In this document: one piece after another, positions 46,536 to 56,405 of the stretch
Layout of the letters: every line of letters starts with the position of its first letter
Numbering within the stretch: position 1 is the stretch's first letter
Notes under the pieces: model-generated
The model's database searches: none
What the model was told of the DNA's origin: nothing
The model's input: the letters and a program-made list of their open reading frames with translations, nothing else
Translations under genes and position numbers: made by a program
From: Nitratireductor soli
GTDB lineage: Bacteria > Pseudomonadota > Alphaproteobacteria > Rhizobiales > Rhizobiaceae
Length of the DNA: 64,000 nt
Reading direction: 5' to 3'
NCBI RefSeq assembly: GCF_001050155.1
Contig: NZ_LFVY01000009.1
Location: 62,001 to 126,000 of the forward strand

Positions 46536-48689
46536 ATGGCTGAACGTTCCTTCGTCAAGGAAGTGGAAAAACTTCGCCTTGGAGCGGGCGAGACGTTTCA
46601 CGGCGAGGGCATCCTCGCCATCACCAAGGCGCTGCTGCAGAGCGGTGTCGGCTATGTGGGCGGCTATCAGGGCGCGCCGATCAGCCATCTGATGGATGTG
46701 CTGGCCGACGCGCAGGACATTCTGGGCGAACTGGGCGTGCATTACGAGGCGAGCGCCTCGGAGGCGACGGCGACGGCCATGCTGGCTGCCTCCGTGCACT
46801 ATCCCATTCGTGGCGCCTGCGCCTTCAAATCGGCCGTCGGCCTGAATGTCGCATCGGACGCGCTGGCCAATCTGGCCTCCGGCGGTGTTACCGGCGGGGC
46901 GCTGATCATCGTCGGCGAGGACTATGGCGAGGGCTCCTCGATCATGCAGGAGCGCAGCCATCCCTTCGCCATGAAGAGCCAGGTCTGGCTGCTCGACCCG
47001 CGCGCCAATCTGCCGTCCATCGTTCAGGCGGTCGAGGACGGGTTCGAGCTCTCGGAAGTGTCCAACACGCCGGTCATGCTGATGGTGCGCATCCGCAGCT
47101 GCCATGTGTCCGGCAGCTTCGAGACCAAGGACAACCGCCGCCCGACGATGACGGTCGCCGAGGCGTTGGAAACGCCGCGCCGCGACACCAACCGCATCGT
47201 CCTGCCGCCCGCCTCCTTCCTGCATGAGAAGGAGAAGGTGGAAAAGCGCATGCCGCAAGCGGTGGAGTTCATCCGCTCGCGCAAGATCAACGAGTTCTTC
47301 GGGCCGCAAGGCGGAAAATCCGGCATCATCCTGCAAGGCGGCATGTACAACGCCGTCATCCGCGCCCTGCAGCGGCTGGGCCTGGCCGACGTCTATGGCG
47401 AGACGGATGTGCCGCTTTATGTGCTCAACGCCGTCTATCCACTGATCGACGACGAGGTGATCGCCTTTTGCGAGGACAAGGAAACGGTCCTGATCGTCGA
47501 GGAAGGCCAGCCCAACTATCTCGAGCAGGCCATCGCCTCGATGATGCACAAGGCGGCGCTGGACACGCGCATCCTCGGCAAGGAAATGCTGCCGATGGCC
47601 GGCGAATACACCGGCCAGGTGATGCTCGACGGGATCAGCGCCTATCTGCGCGCGCATGCGCCGCAGATGCTTGCCGCGCAATTCCTGGCGCCGAATGCTT
47701 CGGGCGAAAACGCGCTGGCGGCCGACCTTGCCAAGGTGGTGCCGGGGCGTCCGCCGGGGTTCTGCACCGGTTGCCCGGAGCGGCCGATCTTTGCCGCCAC
47801 CAAGCTGATCGAGCAGGAGCTCGGGCCGCACCACATCGCCTCCGACATCGGCTGCCATCTGTTTTCCATCATGCCGCCGTTCGAGCTGGGGGCGACGACG
47901 ATGGGCTATGGCCTCGGGCCGGCCTCGGCCTCGGCCTTCAATGCGCCCGACGCCAAGCGGCGGTCGATCTCCTTCGTCGGCGATGGCGGGTTCTGGCACA
48001 ATGGCCTGACCTCCTCCATCGGCAATGCCGTGTTCAACCAGAATGACGGCGTCATCGTCATCGTCGACAATTATTACTCGGCGGCCACGGGCGGGCAGGA
48101 CATCCTGTCGTCGCGCGCCGACAACCGCTCCAAATCAACCCAGCATCCGATCACCGATGCGGTGAAGGGGATGGGGGTCAAATGGATACGGCACATCGAC
48201 CGCACCTATGACGTCAACAAGGTGCGCGCCGCGTTGCGCGAGGCGCTGACGACCGAGGAGAAGGGCCCGAAGGTCATCGTCGCCTCGTCGGAATGCATGC
48301 TCAACCGGCAGCGCCGCGAGAAACCGCTGGCCGCCAAGGCCATCGCCGGCGGCGAACGCGTCGTGAAGCCGCGCTTCGGCGTTGACGAGGATGTGTGCAC
48401 GGGCGATCACGCCTGCATGCGGCTGTCGGGCTGTCCGTCGCTTTCGGTGAAGACGCTGGACGATCCGCTGCGCGACGACCCCGTGGCCTCCATCGACCAC
48501 ACCTGCGTCGGTTGCGGCAATTGCGGTGAGGTGGCGGAGGCCGCCGTGCTGTGCCCGTCCTTCTACCGCGCCGATGTGGTGCACAATCCCGGCCGTTGGG
48601 ACCGGTTCATGGATGGCGTCCGGCGCGGCGTTACCCACTTCCTGCAGAGCCGGCGCGAAAAACGTCGCCTGACCTTCATCGAGGCTTGA
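46536..48689 (+). CDS. iorA: Indolepyruvate ferredoxin oxidoreductase alpha-type subunit (thiamine diphosphate and Fe-S)
   Basis: A 717-residue 2-oxoacid:ferredoxin oxidoreductase subunit. Its class oxidises and decarboxylates an aryl- or branched-chain 2-oxoacid to the acyl-CoA while reducing ferredoxin. The N-terminal half has pyruvate-oxidoreductase domains I and II (GYVGGYQGAPISHLMDVL). The thiamine-binding domain has GDGGFWHNGL and VIVDNYYSA. A C-terminal ferredoxin-like domain has a canonical second cluster, C657-x2-C660-x2-C663-x9-C673-P, but a non-canonical first one, C621-x5-C627-x5-C633-P. The actual 2-oxoacid is unknown; the symbol only reflects family. Confidence 0.88.
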   Translation: MAERSFVKEVEKLRLGAGETFHGEGILAITKALLQSGVGYVGGYQGAPISHLMDVLADAQDILGELGVHYEASASEATATAMLAASVHYPIRGACAFKSAVGLNVASDALANLASGGVTGGALIIVGEDYGEGSSIMQERSHPFAMKSQVWLLDPRANLPSIVQAVEDGFELSEVSNTPVMLMVRIRSCHVSGSFETKDNRRPTMTVAEALETPRRDTNRIVLPPASFLHEKEKVEKRMPQAVEFIRSRKINEFFGPQGGKSGIILQGGMYNAVIRALQRLGLADVYGETDVPLYVLNAVYPLIDDEVIAFCEDKETVLIVEEGQPNYLEQAIASMMHKAALDTRILGKEMLPMAGEYTGQVMLDGISAYLRAHAPQMLAAQFLAPNASGENALAADLAKVVPGRPPGFCTGCPERPIFAATKLIEQELGPHHIASDIGCHLFSIMPPFELGATTMGYGLGPASASAFNAPDAKRRSISFVGDGGFWHNGLTSSIGNAVFNQNDGVIVIVDNYYSAATGGQDILSSRADNRSKSTQHPITDAVKGMGVKWIRHIDRTYDVNKVRAALREALTTEEKGPKVIVASSECMLNRQRREKPLAAKAIAGGERVVKPRFGVDEDVCTGDHACMRLSGCPSLSVKTLDDPLRDDPVASIDHTCVGCGNCGEVAEAAVLCPSFYRADVVHNPGRWDRFMDGVRRGVTHFLQSRREKRRLTFIEA

Positions 48690-48699
48690 GGATAGCGGC

Positions 48700-50241
48700 A
48701 TGGCCACGCGCAGCAAGAAACAAAGCGATCAGAAGATCACCAAGCTCGCCGTCCTGGCGGTCGGCGGCCAGGGTGGCGGCGTGCTCACCAACTGGATCAC
48801 CGATGTCGCCGAGCGTAATGGCTATCTGGCGCAGTCGACCTCGGTCGCCGGCGTGGCGCAGCGCACCGGCGCGACGATCTACTATGTGGAGATGTGCCCG
48901 GATACCGGCCGGCGGCCGGTTTTCGCCCTGTCGCCGGCGCAGGGCGACGTGGACATCCTGATCGCCGCCGAGCTGATGGAGGCGGGCCGCGCGGTGATGC
49001 GCGGCTTCGTGACGCCCGACCGCACCACGCTGATCGCCTCGGCGCACCGGATCGCCGCCGTGTCGGAAAAGATCGAGCCGGGTGACGGCCGCGCCGACGG
49101 GCCGACCGTGCATGAGAATGCGCGGCAGGCGGCCAGCCGCTATGTCGCCTTCGACATGGAAAAGATCGCCGTCGAGGCGGGGTCGATGATCTCCGCCAGC
49201 CTGTTCGGCGCGCTGGCGGGATCGGGCGCCCTGCCCTTCGCGCGCGAAAGCTATGAAGAAACCATCCGCGCATCGGGTCGCGGCGTGAAGGCCAGTCTGG
49301 CCGCCTTCGGCATGGCCTATGACCGCGCGACGGGCGTTGCTGCGCCGGACGCAGCCGAACCTGCAGCCGGCTCGGCTGGCAAGGACGTTTCCGTGCGCGG
49401 CCCCGACCGTCTCGTGGCGGAGTGGCGCCGGCTTGCCGGTCGCGCCGGGGCCTATCCCGAACCGGTTGCCGCGATGGCGCTGGCCGGCCTGCGCAAGGTG
49501 GTCGACTATCAGGATCTGGCCTATGGCGCCGACTATCTCGATCGCGTTGATGAGGCGCTGGCGCTGGACGATGCCGGGCGGGGGCATGCATTGTCGACCG
49601 CCGCGGCCAAGCACGTGGCCAATGCCATGTGCTATGACGACATTCTGCGCGTCGCCGATCTGAAGACACGCACGGCGCGCGAGGCGCGCATCCGCCGCGA
49701 GATGAGTGTCGGCGACAGCAACGTCCTGCAGGTGACGGAGTATTTTCACCCGCGCATCGAAGAGGTGTGCGGCACGCTGCCCGCCGGTCTCGGCCGCTTC
49801 ATCGAAAGCCGGCCGGGCCTGGCCAAATGGATCGACCGGCGCATCAATCGCGGCCGGCGTATCCGCACAGACAGCCTGACGGGTTTTGGCGCGCTGTGGG
49901 TGATCGGTACGCTGCGACCCTGGCGGCGCGGCCTGCTGCGCCATCAGGTGGAGACGGCGCATCTGCAGCGCTGGTACGCGCTGGCGCTCGACACGGCGCG
50001 TCGCGACTACGCACTGGGCGTCGAGATCCTCAACTGCCGCCGGCTGATCAAGGGGTATAGCGACACGCATATGCGGGCGCATTCCAAGTTCGACCGGGTG
50101 TTGTCGGGCCTGCCCTTGCTCGAGGGCCGGGCGGACGCCGCCGACTGGCTGCGCCGGCTGCGCGAGGCGGCGCTGAAGGACGAGAAGGGCGATATGCTCG
50201 ACGGGGCGCTGAAGACGGTGGCGACGCTCGAGGCGGCTTGA
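48700..50241 (+). CDS. iorB: Indolepyruvate oxidoreductase beta-type subunit with DUF6537-like C-terminal extension
   Basis: A 513-residue partner of the preceding subunit. The N-terminal gamma-type domain (about residues 15-200) has the signature GGQGGGVLTNWITDVAERNG and VAGVAQRTGATIYYVEM. The C-terminal 300 residues are a helical extension of the DUF6537 type found in long IorB proteins of aerobic proteobacteria; its role is unknown. GAGGATA precedes the ATG, 10 bp after the alpha gene. The pair needs an external ferredoxin, and no ferredoxin gene is seen nearby. Confidence 0.86.
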   Translation: MATRSKKQSDQKITKLAVLAVGGQGGGVLTNWITDVAERNGYLAQSTSVAGVAQRTGATIYYVEMCPDTGRRPVFALSPAQGDVDILIAAELMEAGRAVMRGFVTPDRTTLIASAHRIAAVSEKIEPGDGRADGPTVHENARQAASRYVAFDMEKIAVEAGSMISASLFGALAGSGALPFARESYEETIRASGRGVKASLAAFGMAYDRATGVAAPDAAEPAAGSAGKDVSVRGPDRLVAEWRRLAGRAGAYPEPVAAMALAGLRKVVDYQDLAYGADYLDRVDEALALDDAGRGHALSTAAAKHVANAMCYDDILRVADLKTRTAREARIRREMSVGDSNVLQVTEYFHPRIEEVCGTLPAGLGRFIESRPGLAKWIDRRINRGRRIRTDSLTGFGALWVIGTLRPWRRGLLRHQVETAHLQRWYALALDTARRDYALGVEILNCRRLIKGYSDTHMRAHSKFDRVLSGLPLLEGRADAADWLRRLREAALKDEKGDMLDGALKTVATLEAA

Positions 50242-50289
50242 TATGCCGGCTTAGGGAAGTTTCGCTGCGTCGCTTATCATAGCAGTCCA

Positions 50290-50433
50290 GGCTTTTGTCG
50301 GCGCTCGCCCCTCATCCCCCTGCCGGGACCTTCTCCCCGTTCACGGGGAGAAGGACGTTGGCCGCAACGCTGACGCACCCTCTCCCCGCATGCGGGGAGA
50401 GGGTAAGGATGAGGGCGGACACCGACAAAAGCC
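50290..50433. repeat. Nested inverted-repeat element between convergent genes
   Basis: Outer arms GGCTTTTGTCGG (50290-50301) and CCGACAAAAGCC (50422-50433), then CCCTCATCC (50309-50317) and GGATGAGGG (50407-50415). Inside are two strong hairpins, CCTTCTCCCCG/CGGGGAGAAGG (50329-50354) and the 26-bp palindrome CCCTCTCCCCGCA/TGCGGGGAGAGGG (50378-50403). The CTCTCCCCG/CGGGGAGAG motif is a common alphaproteobacterial intergenic repeat. It may act as a bidirectional terminator. Confidence 0.85.
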
Positions 50434-50469
50434 GAAAACGATCAACCTCGCAGTCCGTCAGCACTGCGC

Positions 50470-51945
50470 TCAGTCGATAACCGCCTCGGCCTCGATCTCG
50501 ACCAGATAGTCGCCGACGAGATTGCCGGCTTCGATCAGCGTATTGGCCGGGCGCATGGCGGCGAAGGCGCGGCCATGGGCCCGCGACACCGGCTCCCAAT
50601 GCGTCACATCGCGCAGATAGATGCGCGTGCGGACCACATCTTCCATGGTGCCGCCGAGGGCGCGGATGGCGGCGGCGATCTTGTCGAGAATGTAGGTGGC
50701 CTGGGCACCGGGATCGCCCGGCGCGACGCAGCGGTCGGCGCCATGGGTCGCAGTCGTGCCGGAAACACGGATCGTATCCTTGACACGTATGGCGCGACTA
50801 TAGCCGGCTAACTCTTCCCATACGCTGCCCGATGAAACGCGCGTCCGATCGGGTCGGCCGGGCATCGGTTCCGGCTTGTGGATGGAAGGGATGGCCTGCA
50901 GGTGGTGGCTAAGATCGCCGGAGGCCGTGAGGTAGGGCGGGCGGCGGTATTCGTCGCCGCAGTCGCCGGGCACTGGCCGCGTCGCCGTGAAGGCGGCGTT
51001 GAGCCGGTCGCGGTCTTCCGCATCGAGCGAGAAGCCGAAAACCTGCAGATTGTCCGTGCGGTGCTCGTTCTCGCCGAGCCGGGCGCCGATGATCGCCGCA
51101 GCGACGGCTTCGTGCTCCAGCACCCAGCGTGTGGCGACGTTGGAGATCGACACGTTATGCTTGCGGGCAATGTCTCCCGCGGCCGCAAGAATCCCCTGAA
51201 AGGCCACCCAGCCGCCGGTGGTCTCGATGAAGCGCTTGTATTTCTGCCGGCTCCAGTCGGCGATCTCGGCCGGCTCCTTCTGCCCCAGCCATTTGTCGGA
51301 AAGGAAGCCGCCGCACAATGTGCCATAGGCGAGGAGCTTGACGCCGGTTCTGCCGCATAGCGCTGCGAGATCGCCTGCCGCGCGCCGGTCGACCAGCGAG
51401 AAGGACACCTGGTTGCTGACGATGGGCACGCCATCGGCCAGCGCCACGGCCAGATGCGCGGCGTCGAAATTGGTCACGCCGATCTCACCGATCAGCCCTT
51501 CCCGGCGCAGCTCCGCCATTTCGTGCAACGCATCCAGCCAGGCGGGATGCTCGAAGGTCCACCAGTGAAACTGCAACAGGTCGACCTTGTCGACGCCGAG
51601 GCGCTCAAGCCGCTCCGCAACGCCCCGGCGTACCGCGTCGGCTGTCATCGGGCCGGGCTCGGGGCACCATTTGGTGAAGGCCAGCGGCCGTTTCGCGCCG
51701 GTCGGATAGCGGGCCAGAAGCCGGCCGGCAATCAATTCGGCACTGCCATAGTGATCGGCCATGTCGAATGTGTCGAAACCGGCATCGGCATAGGCTTGCA
51801 ACGCATCCGCGGCGCTGTCGAGATCGAGCGTGCCGCCGTCCTTTTCCAGGTCGGCCACCTGCCAGAGGCCGCAGACAAGCCGCCGGACCACCAATGTTTC
51901 GGATAATCGGCTCGTCTCCGGTTCAGATGCGGGGCGGTCGGTCAT
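50470..51945 (-). CDS. Aldo/keto reductase-RidA fusion protein
   Basis: A 491-residue two-domain protein. Residues about 20-330 form an aldo/keto reductase barrel with the tetrad Asp61, Tyr66, Lys92 and His127 (in LLQFHWW). Residues about 367-491 form a RidA (YjgF) domain with EDVVRTRIYL and VEIEAEA. In RidA enzymes that deaminate enamines/imines, a conserved Arg follows PA; here the motif reads RPANTLIE with Asn468, so imine deaminase activity is doubtful. The ATG at 51945 is chosen; the stop of livM lies 5 bp away, so this is the last gene of the leftward liv operon. Its reductase domain resembles the product of 56756-57805. Confidence 0.88.
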   Translation of the reverse strand: MTDRPASEPETSRLSETLVVRRLVCGLWQVADLEKDGGTLDLDSAADALQAYADAGFDTFDMADHYGSAELIAGRLLARYPTGAKRPLAFTKWCPEPGPMTADAVRRGVAERLERLGVDKVDLLQFHWWTFEHPAWLDALHEMAELRREGLIGEIGVTNFDAAHLAVALADGVPIVSNQVSFSLVDRRAAGDLAALCGRTGVKLLAYGTLCGGFLSDKWLGQKEPAEIADWSRQKYKRFIETTGGWVAFQGILAAAGDIARKHNVSISNVATRWVLEHEAVAAAIIGARLGENEHRTDNLQVFGFSLDAEDRDRLNAAFTATRPVPGDCGDEYRRPPYLTASGDLSHHLQAIPSIHKPEPMPGRPDRTRVSSGSVWEELAGYSRAIRVKDTIRVSGTTATHGADRCVAPGDPGAQATYILDKIAAAIRALGGTMEDVVRTRIYLRDVTHWEPVSRAHGRAFAAMRPANTLIEAGNLVGDYLVEIEAEAVID

Positions 51946-51949
51946 GATC

Positions 51950-52939
51950 TTACTCCGGCCTTTTTTCGGCGGGTTGCGTTCTTTTTGCGAGCGTTCCCAG
52001 ATGGCGCGAAACCGTGCGCATCTCGCCCAATATGCCTTGCGGGCGCAAAAGCAGCACTGCACATATTGCAACGCCGATGAGAGCAATTTGCAACGAGGCG
52101 GCGCGGGCTTGCTGGCCGGGATCGAAAACCGCGGCGATCAGCGCCGCTGAAACAGCCCAGATTCCCCAGACGAGGACGGCGCCGAGAATGGCGCCGCGAT
52201 TGTTGCCGGAACCGCCAACGATGAGCATCGCCCAGACCTGGAAGGTCAGCATCGGCAGGTAGTTCTCAGGGGCGATGAAGCCGATGAAATGGGCCTGTGC
52301 CGCGCCGGCCAGTCCCATGATGCCGCCGCCGATGGCGAAAGCCTGCAGGCGAAAGCGCGTGGCGCTCTTGCCCAGCGCCAGGGCCGCTGTCTCATCCTCG
52401 CGAATGGCGCGCAGGACGCGGCCCCAGGGGCTGCGCACCAGCCGCTCGAGGGCGAAGTACAGGAGCAGGACGACGGTGATGAGGAGCGCCAGATTGAACA
52501 GGCTGAACAGCAGCGGATTGCCGGCCTGGGCGGCAAAGGGGCGCGGGATGAAGCCGATGCCGAACGGCCCGCCGGTGATCGGCTCCAGGTTGAGCGCGCA
52601 AAGCTGGACGGCAGCAGCGATACCGAATGTGGCAATGGCCAGATAGTCGGCACGCAGGCGTATGGTCAGCCGGCCGACCAGATAGGAGACCAGGGCGGCG
52701 GCCAGTGCGCCGCCCAGCCAGCCGACAGCCATGGGCAGGCCGAAACCCCCCAGCCGGCCGGCCGTGTCCGGCGTTGTCAGAATGGCGGAGACATAAGCGC
52801 CGATGGCGACGAAGCCGGCGATGCCGACGTTGAACAGCCCGGTCTGCCCCCATTGCAGGTTGAGGCCGAGGCACATGATGGCGTAGGTCAGCGCGACGGT
52901 CAGGAAGAAGCAGCCATAGGCGATCAGTTCGACGCTCAT
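51950..52939 (-). CDS. livM: Branched-chain amino acid-type ABC transporter permease LivM
   Basis: A 329-residue inner-membrane permease of the LivM class with eight to ten hydrophobic segments. Family motifs are LNLQWGQTGLFNVGIAGFVAIGAY, the EAA-like loop RAIREDETAALALGKS and the C-terminal LLRPQGILG. The start overlaps the livH stop (ATGA at 52936-52939). LivHM-type channels carry amino acids but also urea, amides and aromatic acids; the substrate here is unknown. Confidence 0.92.
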   Translation of the reverse strand: MSVELIAYGCFFLTVALTYAIMCLGLNLQWGQTGLFNVGIAGFVAIGAYVSAILTTPDTAGRLGGFGLPMAVGWLGGALAAALVSYLVGRLTIRLRADYLAIATFGIAAAVQLCALNLEPITGGPFGIGFIPRPFAAQAGNPLLFSLFNLALLITVVLLLYFALERLVRSPWGRVLRAIREDETAALALGKSATRFRLQAFAIGGGIMGLAGAAQAHFIGFIAPENYLPMLTFQVWAMLIVGGSGNNRGAILGAVLVWGIWAVSAALIAAVFDPGQQARAASLQIALIGVAICAVLLLRPQGILGEMRTVSRHLGTLAKRTQPAEKRPE

Positions 52940-53850
52940 GCCTGCGGCCTCCCCAACAGGCCTTGCGGGCGCAGGAGCAGCACCAGGACGAGGATGACGA
53001 AGGCGACGGCCGTTCTCCACTCGGCGCCGATCAACTGAACCGTGCCGGCCTCGGCCAGCCCGACGATCAGCCCGGCCAGCATGGCGCCCGGCACGCTGCC
53101 GATGCCGCCGAGGATCGCCGCGGCGAACAGCGGCAGAAGCAGGTCGAAGCCCATATAGGGACGCAGCTGGACGAGAAGGCCGGCCATGATGCCGGCGACA
53201 CAGGCAAGGGCGGCACCGAGCAGCCAGACCACGCGGATGACCTTGCGCACATCGACGCCGACGACGCCGGCCAGCGCCTGGTTCTCGCTGACGGCGCGCA
53301 TGGAGCGGCCGATGGCCGTGCGCGTCAGAAGCAGGTGCACGGCGACGACCAGCAGCACCGCGACGGCCAGGGCGAGAAGCTGGTCCGGCGTGGCACGCAT
53401 GCCGCCGCCGAGCGGCAGGGCGATCTGCAGTTCGCGGGTAAAGTAAGCCGGCTTGGACGTGAAGACGAATTCGAGCAGGCTGCGCAGGGTGAGCGCCGCG
53501 CCGAAGCTGGCCATGACCATGACGATGATGGAGCTGCGCCGGACGCGCAACCGGCCGAACAGAACGGCGTCGACGGCGAGCGCCAGAAGGCCGGTCAGGG
53601 CCATGGCGGCGATGGCGGCGAGCGGCAGGGACCAGCCGAAGGAGAAAGGCCCGATCGGCGCGAGAAGCCCGGCCGACAACACGCCGAGCGCCGAGCTCAG
53701 CGCCAGCGCGGCGTATGCGCCGAAGGTCAGGAGCTCGCTATGGGCGAAATTGGCGAAACGCAGGATCGAATAGGTCAGCGTCACGCCAATGGCGCCGAGG
53801 CCGTACATGGCTCCGGCGATCAGTCCGTCGACCAGCACTTGCGGGTTCAT
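52936..53850 (-). CDS. livH: Branched-chain amino acid-type ABC transporter permease LivH
   Basis: A 304-residue inner-membrane permease with the LivH start VLVDGLIAGAMYGLGAIGVTL, the loop IGRSMRAVSENQALAGVVGVDV that contacts the ATPases, and the C-terminal LLRPQGLLG. It has about eight hydrophobic helices. It pairs with LivM encoded downstream and overlaps livF by ATGA (53847-53850). Confidence 0.93.
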   Translation of the reverse strand: MNPQVLVDGLIAGAMYGLGAIGVTLTYSILRFANFAHSELLTFGAYAALALSSALGVLSAGLLAPIGPFSFGWSLPLAAIAAMALTGLLALAVDAVLFGRLRVRRSSIIVMVMASFGAALTLRSLLEFVFTSKPAYFTRELQIALPLGGGMRATPDQLLALAVAVLLVVAVHLLLTRTAIGRSMRAVSENQALAGVVGVDVRKVIRVVWLLGAALACVAGIMAGLLVQLRPYMGFDLLLPLFAAAILGGIGSVPGAMLAGLIVGLAEAGTVQLIGAEWRTAVAFVILVLVLLLRPQGLLGRPQA

Positions 53851-54602
53851 CGCCCTTCCTCCTGTCCGGCAGGCGCCGCGCCGAGGTAGAGCTGGGCGAC
53901 GATCGGGTCTTCAGCCAGCGTCGCCGCCGGTCCCTCGTGGCGCAATTCCCCCTCCACCAGGATCACGGCGCGGTGGGCGATGGCCAGCGCCGCCTTCACG
54001 TTCTGCTCGACCAGGACGATGGTGATGCCGGCGGCGTTGATGTCCTTCAGCCGGGCGAAAACCTCGCCGACGATCTTTGGCGACAGGCCGGCGGAGGGCT
54101 CGTCGAGGATCAGTACGGATGGCTTGACGATCAGCGCGCGGGCGACGGCGAGCATCTGCCTCTGCCCGCCGGAGAGATTGCCGGCGCGGGCCGAGCGGCG
54201 GGCAGCGAGATCCGGGAAGAGGTCGCAGACCTCGGCGATGCGTTCCGCCTGCACGCGCCGGGGCAGGATGTCGGCGGCGAGCTGCAGGTTCTCCTGGATC
54301 GACAGGGTGGCGAAGATGTTTTCCGTTTGCGGGACGAAGGCGAGGCCATGGCGCACTTTTTCCTGCACCGGTGAGCGGGTGATGTCCGCCCCGGCGAGAA
54401 AGGCATGGCCGGAGTGGATCGGTACCAGCCCGGCGATGGCCTTGACCAGCGTCGATTTGCCGGCGCCGTTCGGTCCCAGGATGACCACCAGTTCACCCGC
54501 AGCCACCTGGAAATCCACGCCGCGGACGATCGGCAGGTCGCGCTCGTAGCCGGCGACCAGCGCTTGCGTGGCCAGCGCGGGCGGTGGTGCCACGGTGCTC
54601 AT
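53847..54602 (-). CDS. livF: ABC transporter ATP-binding protein LivF
   Basis: A 251-residue ATPase with Walker A GPNGAGKST, Q-loop FVPQTENIF, signature LSGGQRQML and Walker B VLILDEPSAGLSP. FVPQTENIF and the compact length identify LivF rather than LivG. It is encoded between livG (7-bp gap) and livH in the usual cluster. Confidence 0.94.
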   Translation of the reverse strand: MSTVAPPPALATQALVAGYERDLPIVRGVDFQVAAGELVVILGPNGAGKSTLVKAIAGLVPIHSGHAFLAGADITRSPVQEKVRHGLAFVPQTENIFATLSIQENLQLAADILPRRVQAERIAEVCDLFPDLAARRSARAGNLSGGQRQMLAVARALIVKPSVLILDEPSAGLSPKIVGEVFARLKDINAAGITIVLVEQNVKAALAIAHRAVILVEGELRHEGPAATLAEDPIVAQLYLGAAPAGQEEGR

Positions 54603-54609
54603 GGGGCGC

Positions 54610-55431
<822 letters not shown>

Positions 55432-55461
55432 AGGATCGCTTGCCAAATCGTGATCTATGAT

Positions 55462-55473
55462 GTTTGATCAAAC
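55462..55473. promoter_or_regulatory. Putative GntR-type operator
   Basis: GTTTGATCAAAC is a perfect 12-bp palindrome in the livG-gntR divergent region, 31 bp upstream of livG. FadR/FCD-class GntR proteins bind short palindromes of this kind, and the adjacent rightward gene is such a regulator. Confidence 0.5.
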
Positions 55474-55697
55474 TTGACATTGCTGCGGAAAGCAACCGGA
55501 AAGTTTGCGTGCCTGCCGAAGCCTTTCTCAAGGCGGCTCCGGCGGGCTGGTCCGGACAGAACCGTCCGGCCCGGCGCAAGGGAAGCGAGGTGGCGTATGA
55601 CGGCGGATCGAAACAGGCCCGGGCCAGCGTGGTTTCGCGATGGGGCCGAACGGGTTGTGCGCCTTGCCGCACCGCTGCGGGCGCGAGGCGACCACTG

Positions 55698-56405
55698 ATG
55701 GTGAGCCGCGCGCCTCTCTCGCCGGTTGGCCGGGAAACCCTGCAGGACCGGGTCTATGCCGAGCTTCGCCGGTCGTTGATGCACGGCATGTTCGACGCGG
55801 GTGCCATGCTGCGCATCCAGGATGTCGCGGCCAAGCTCGACACCAGCACCATGCCGGTGCGCGAGGCGCTCGGGCGGCTGGTGTCCGAACAGGCGCTCGA
55901 GGCCTTGCCGAACCGCTCGGTGCGCGTGCCGCTCATCACCCGTGAACGGCTCGACGATCTTGCGCGGGCGCGCTGCCTGGTCGAGGGTGCGCTCACCGCC
56001 CTGGCCAGCGCAACGCTGTCGAAGCAGGATTTCGATGCGCTGCGCGTGCTGACCCGCCGCTGCGACGCGGCCTTCGGCGGCGACGATCCCGACAAGGCGC
56101 ACACAACCTCCGAACTGAACCACAGTTTCCACTTCCATATCTACCGTGCGGCCGGTTCGGCGGTGCTGATCCCCGTGGTGGAAAGCCTGTGGCTGCAATC
56201 AGGGCCTTATGTGCGCGCGGCGGCGCAGATCCATGACGAGGACCGCGACATTCGCGCCACGCATTTCCACTGGGCACTGATCGAGGCGCTCGAGCGCCGT
56301 GATGCGGAGGCCTCGATCAAGGCGCTGACCCAGGACATCACCCGTTCGTTCGACTTGATCCGCAGCAGTCTCGACGCCAAGGAGAAGGTGGCGCGCTATG
56401 GTTGA
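55698..56405 (+). CDS. GntR-family regulator, FCD (FadR) subfamily
   Basis: A 235-residue repressor. The N-terminal winged helix (about residues 8-75) has MLRIQDVAAKLDTSTMPVREALGRL. The C-terminal all-helical FCD ligand domain carries the metal-site residues in SELNHSFHFHIYRAAG and later His positions in THFHWALIEAL. FCD members sense small organic acids. ATG at 55698 with GAGGCG upstream is chosen; the longer upstream frame is not family-like. It likely controls the divergent liv operon and its own operon with TIGR04076, reductase and livK. Confidence 0.9.
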   Translation: MVSRAPLSPVGRETLQDRVYAELRRSLMHGMFDAGAMLRIQDVAAKLDTSTMPVREALGRLVSEQALEALPNRSVRVPLITRERLDDLARARCLVEGALTALASATLSKQDFDALRVLTRRCDAAFGGDDPDKAHTTSELNHSFHFHIYRAAGSAVLIPVVESLWLQSGPYVRAAAQIHDEDRDIRATHFHWALIEALERRDAEASIKALTQDITRSFDLIRSSLDAKEKVARYG

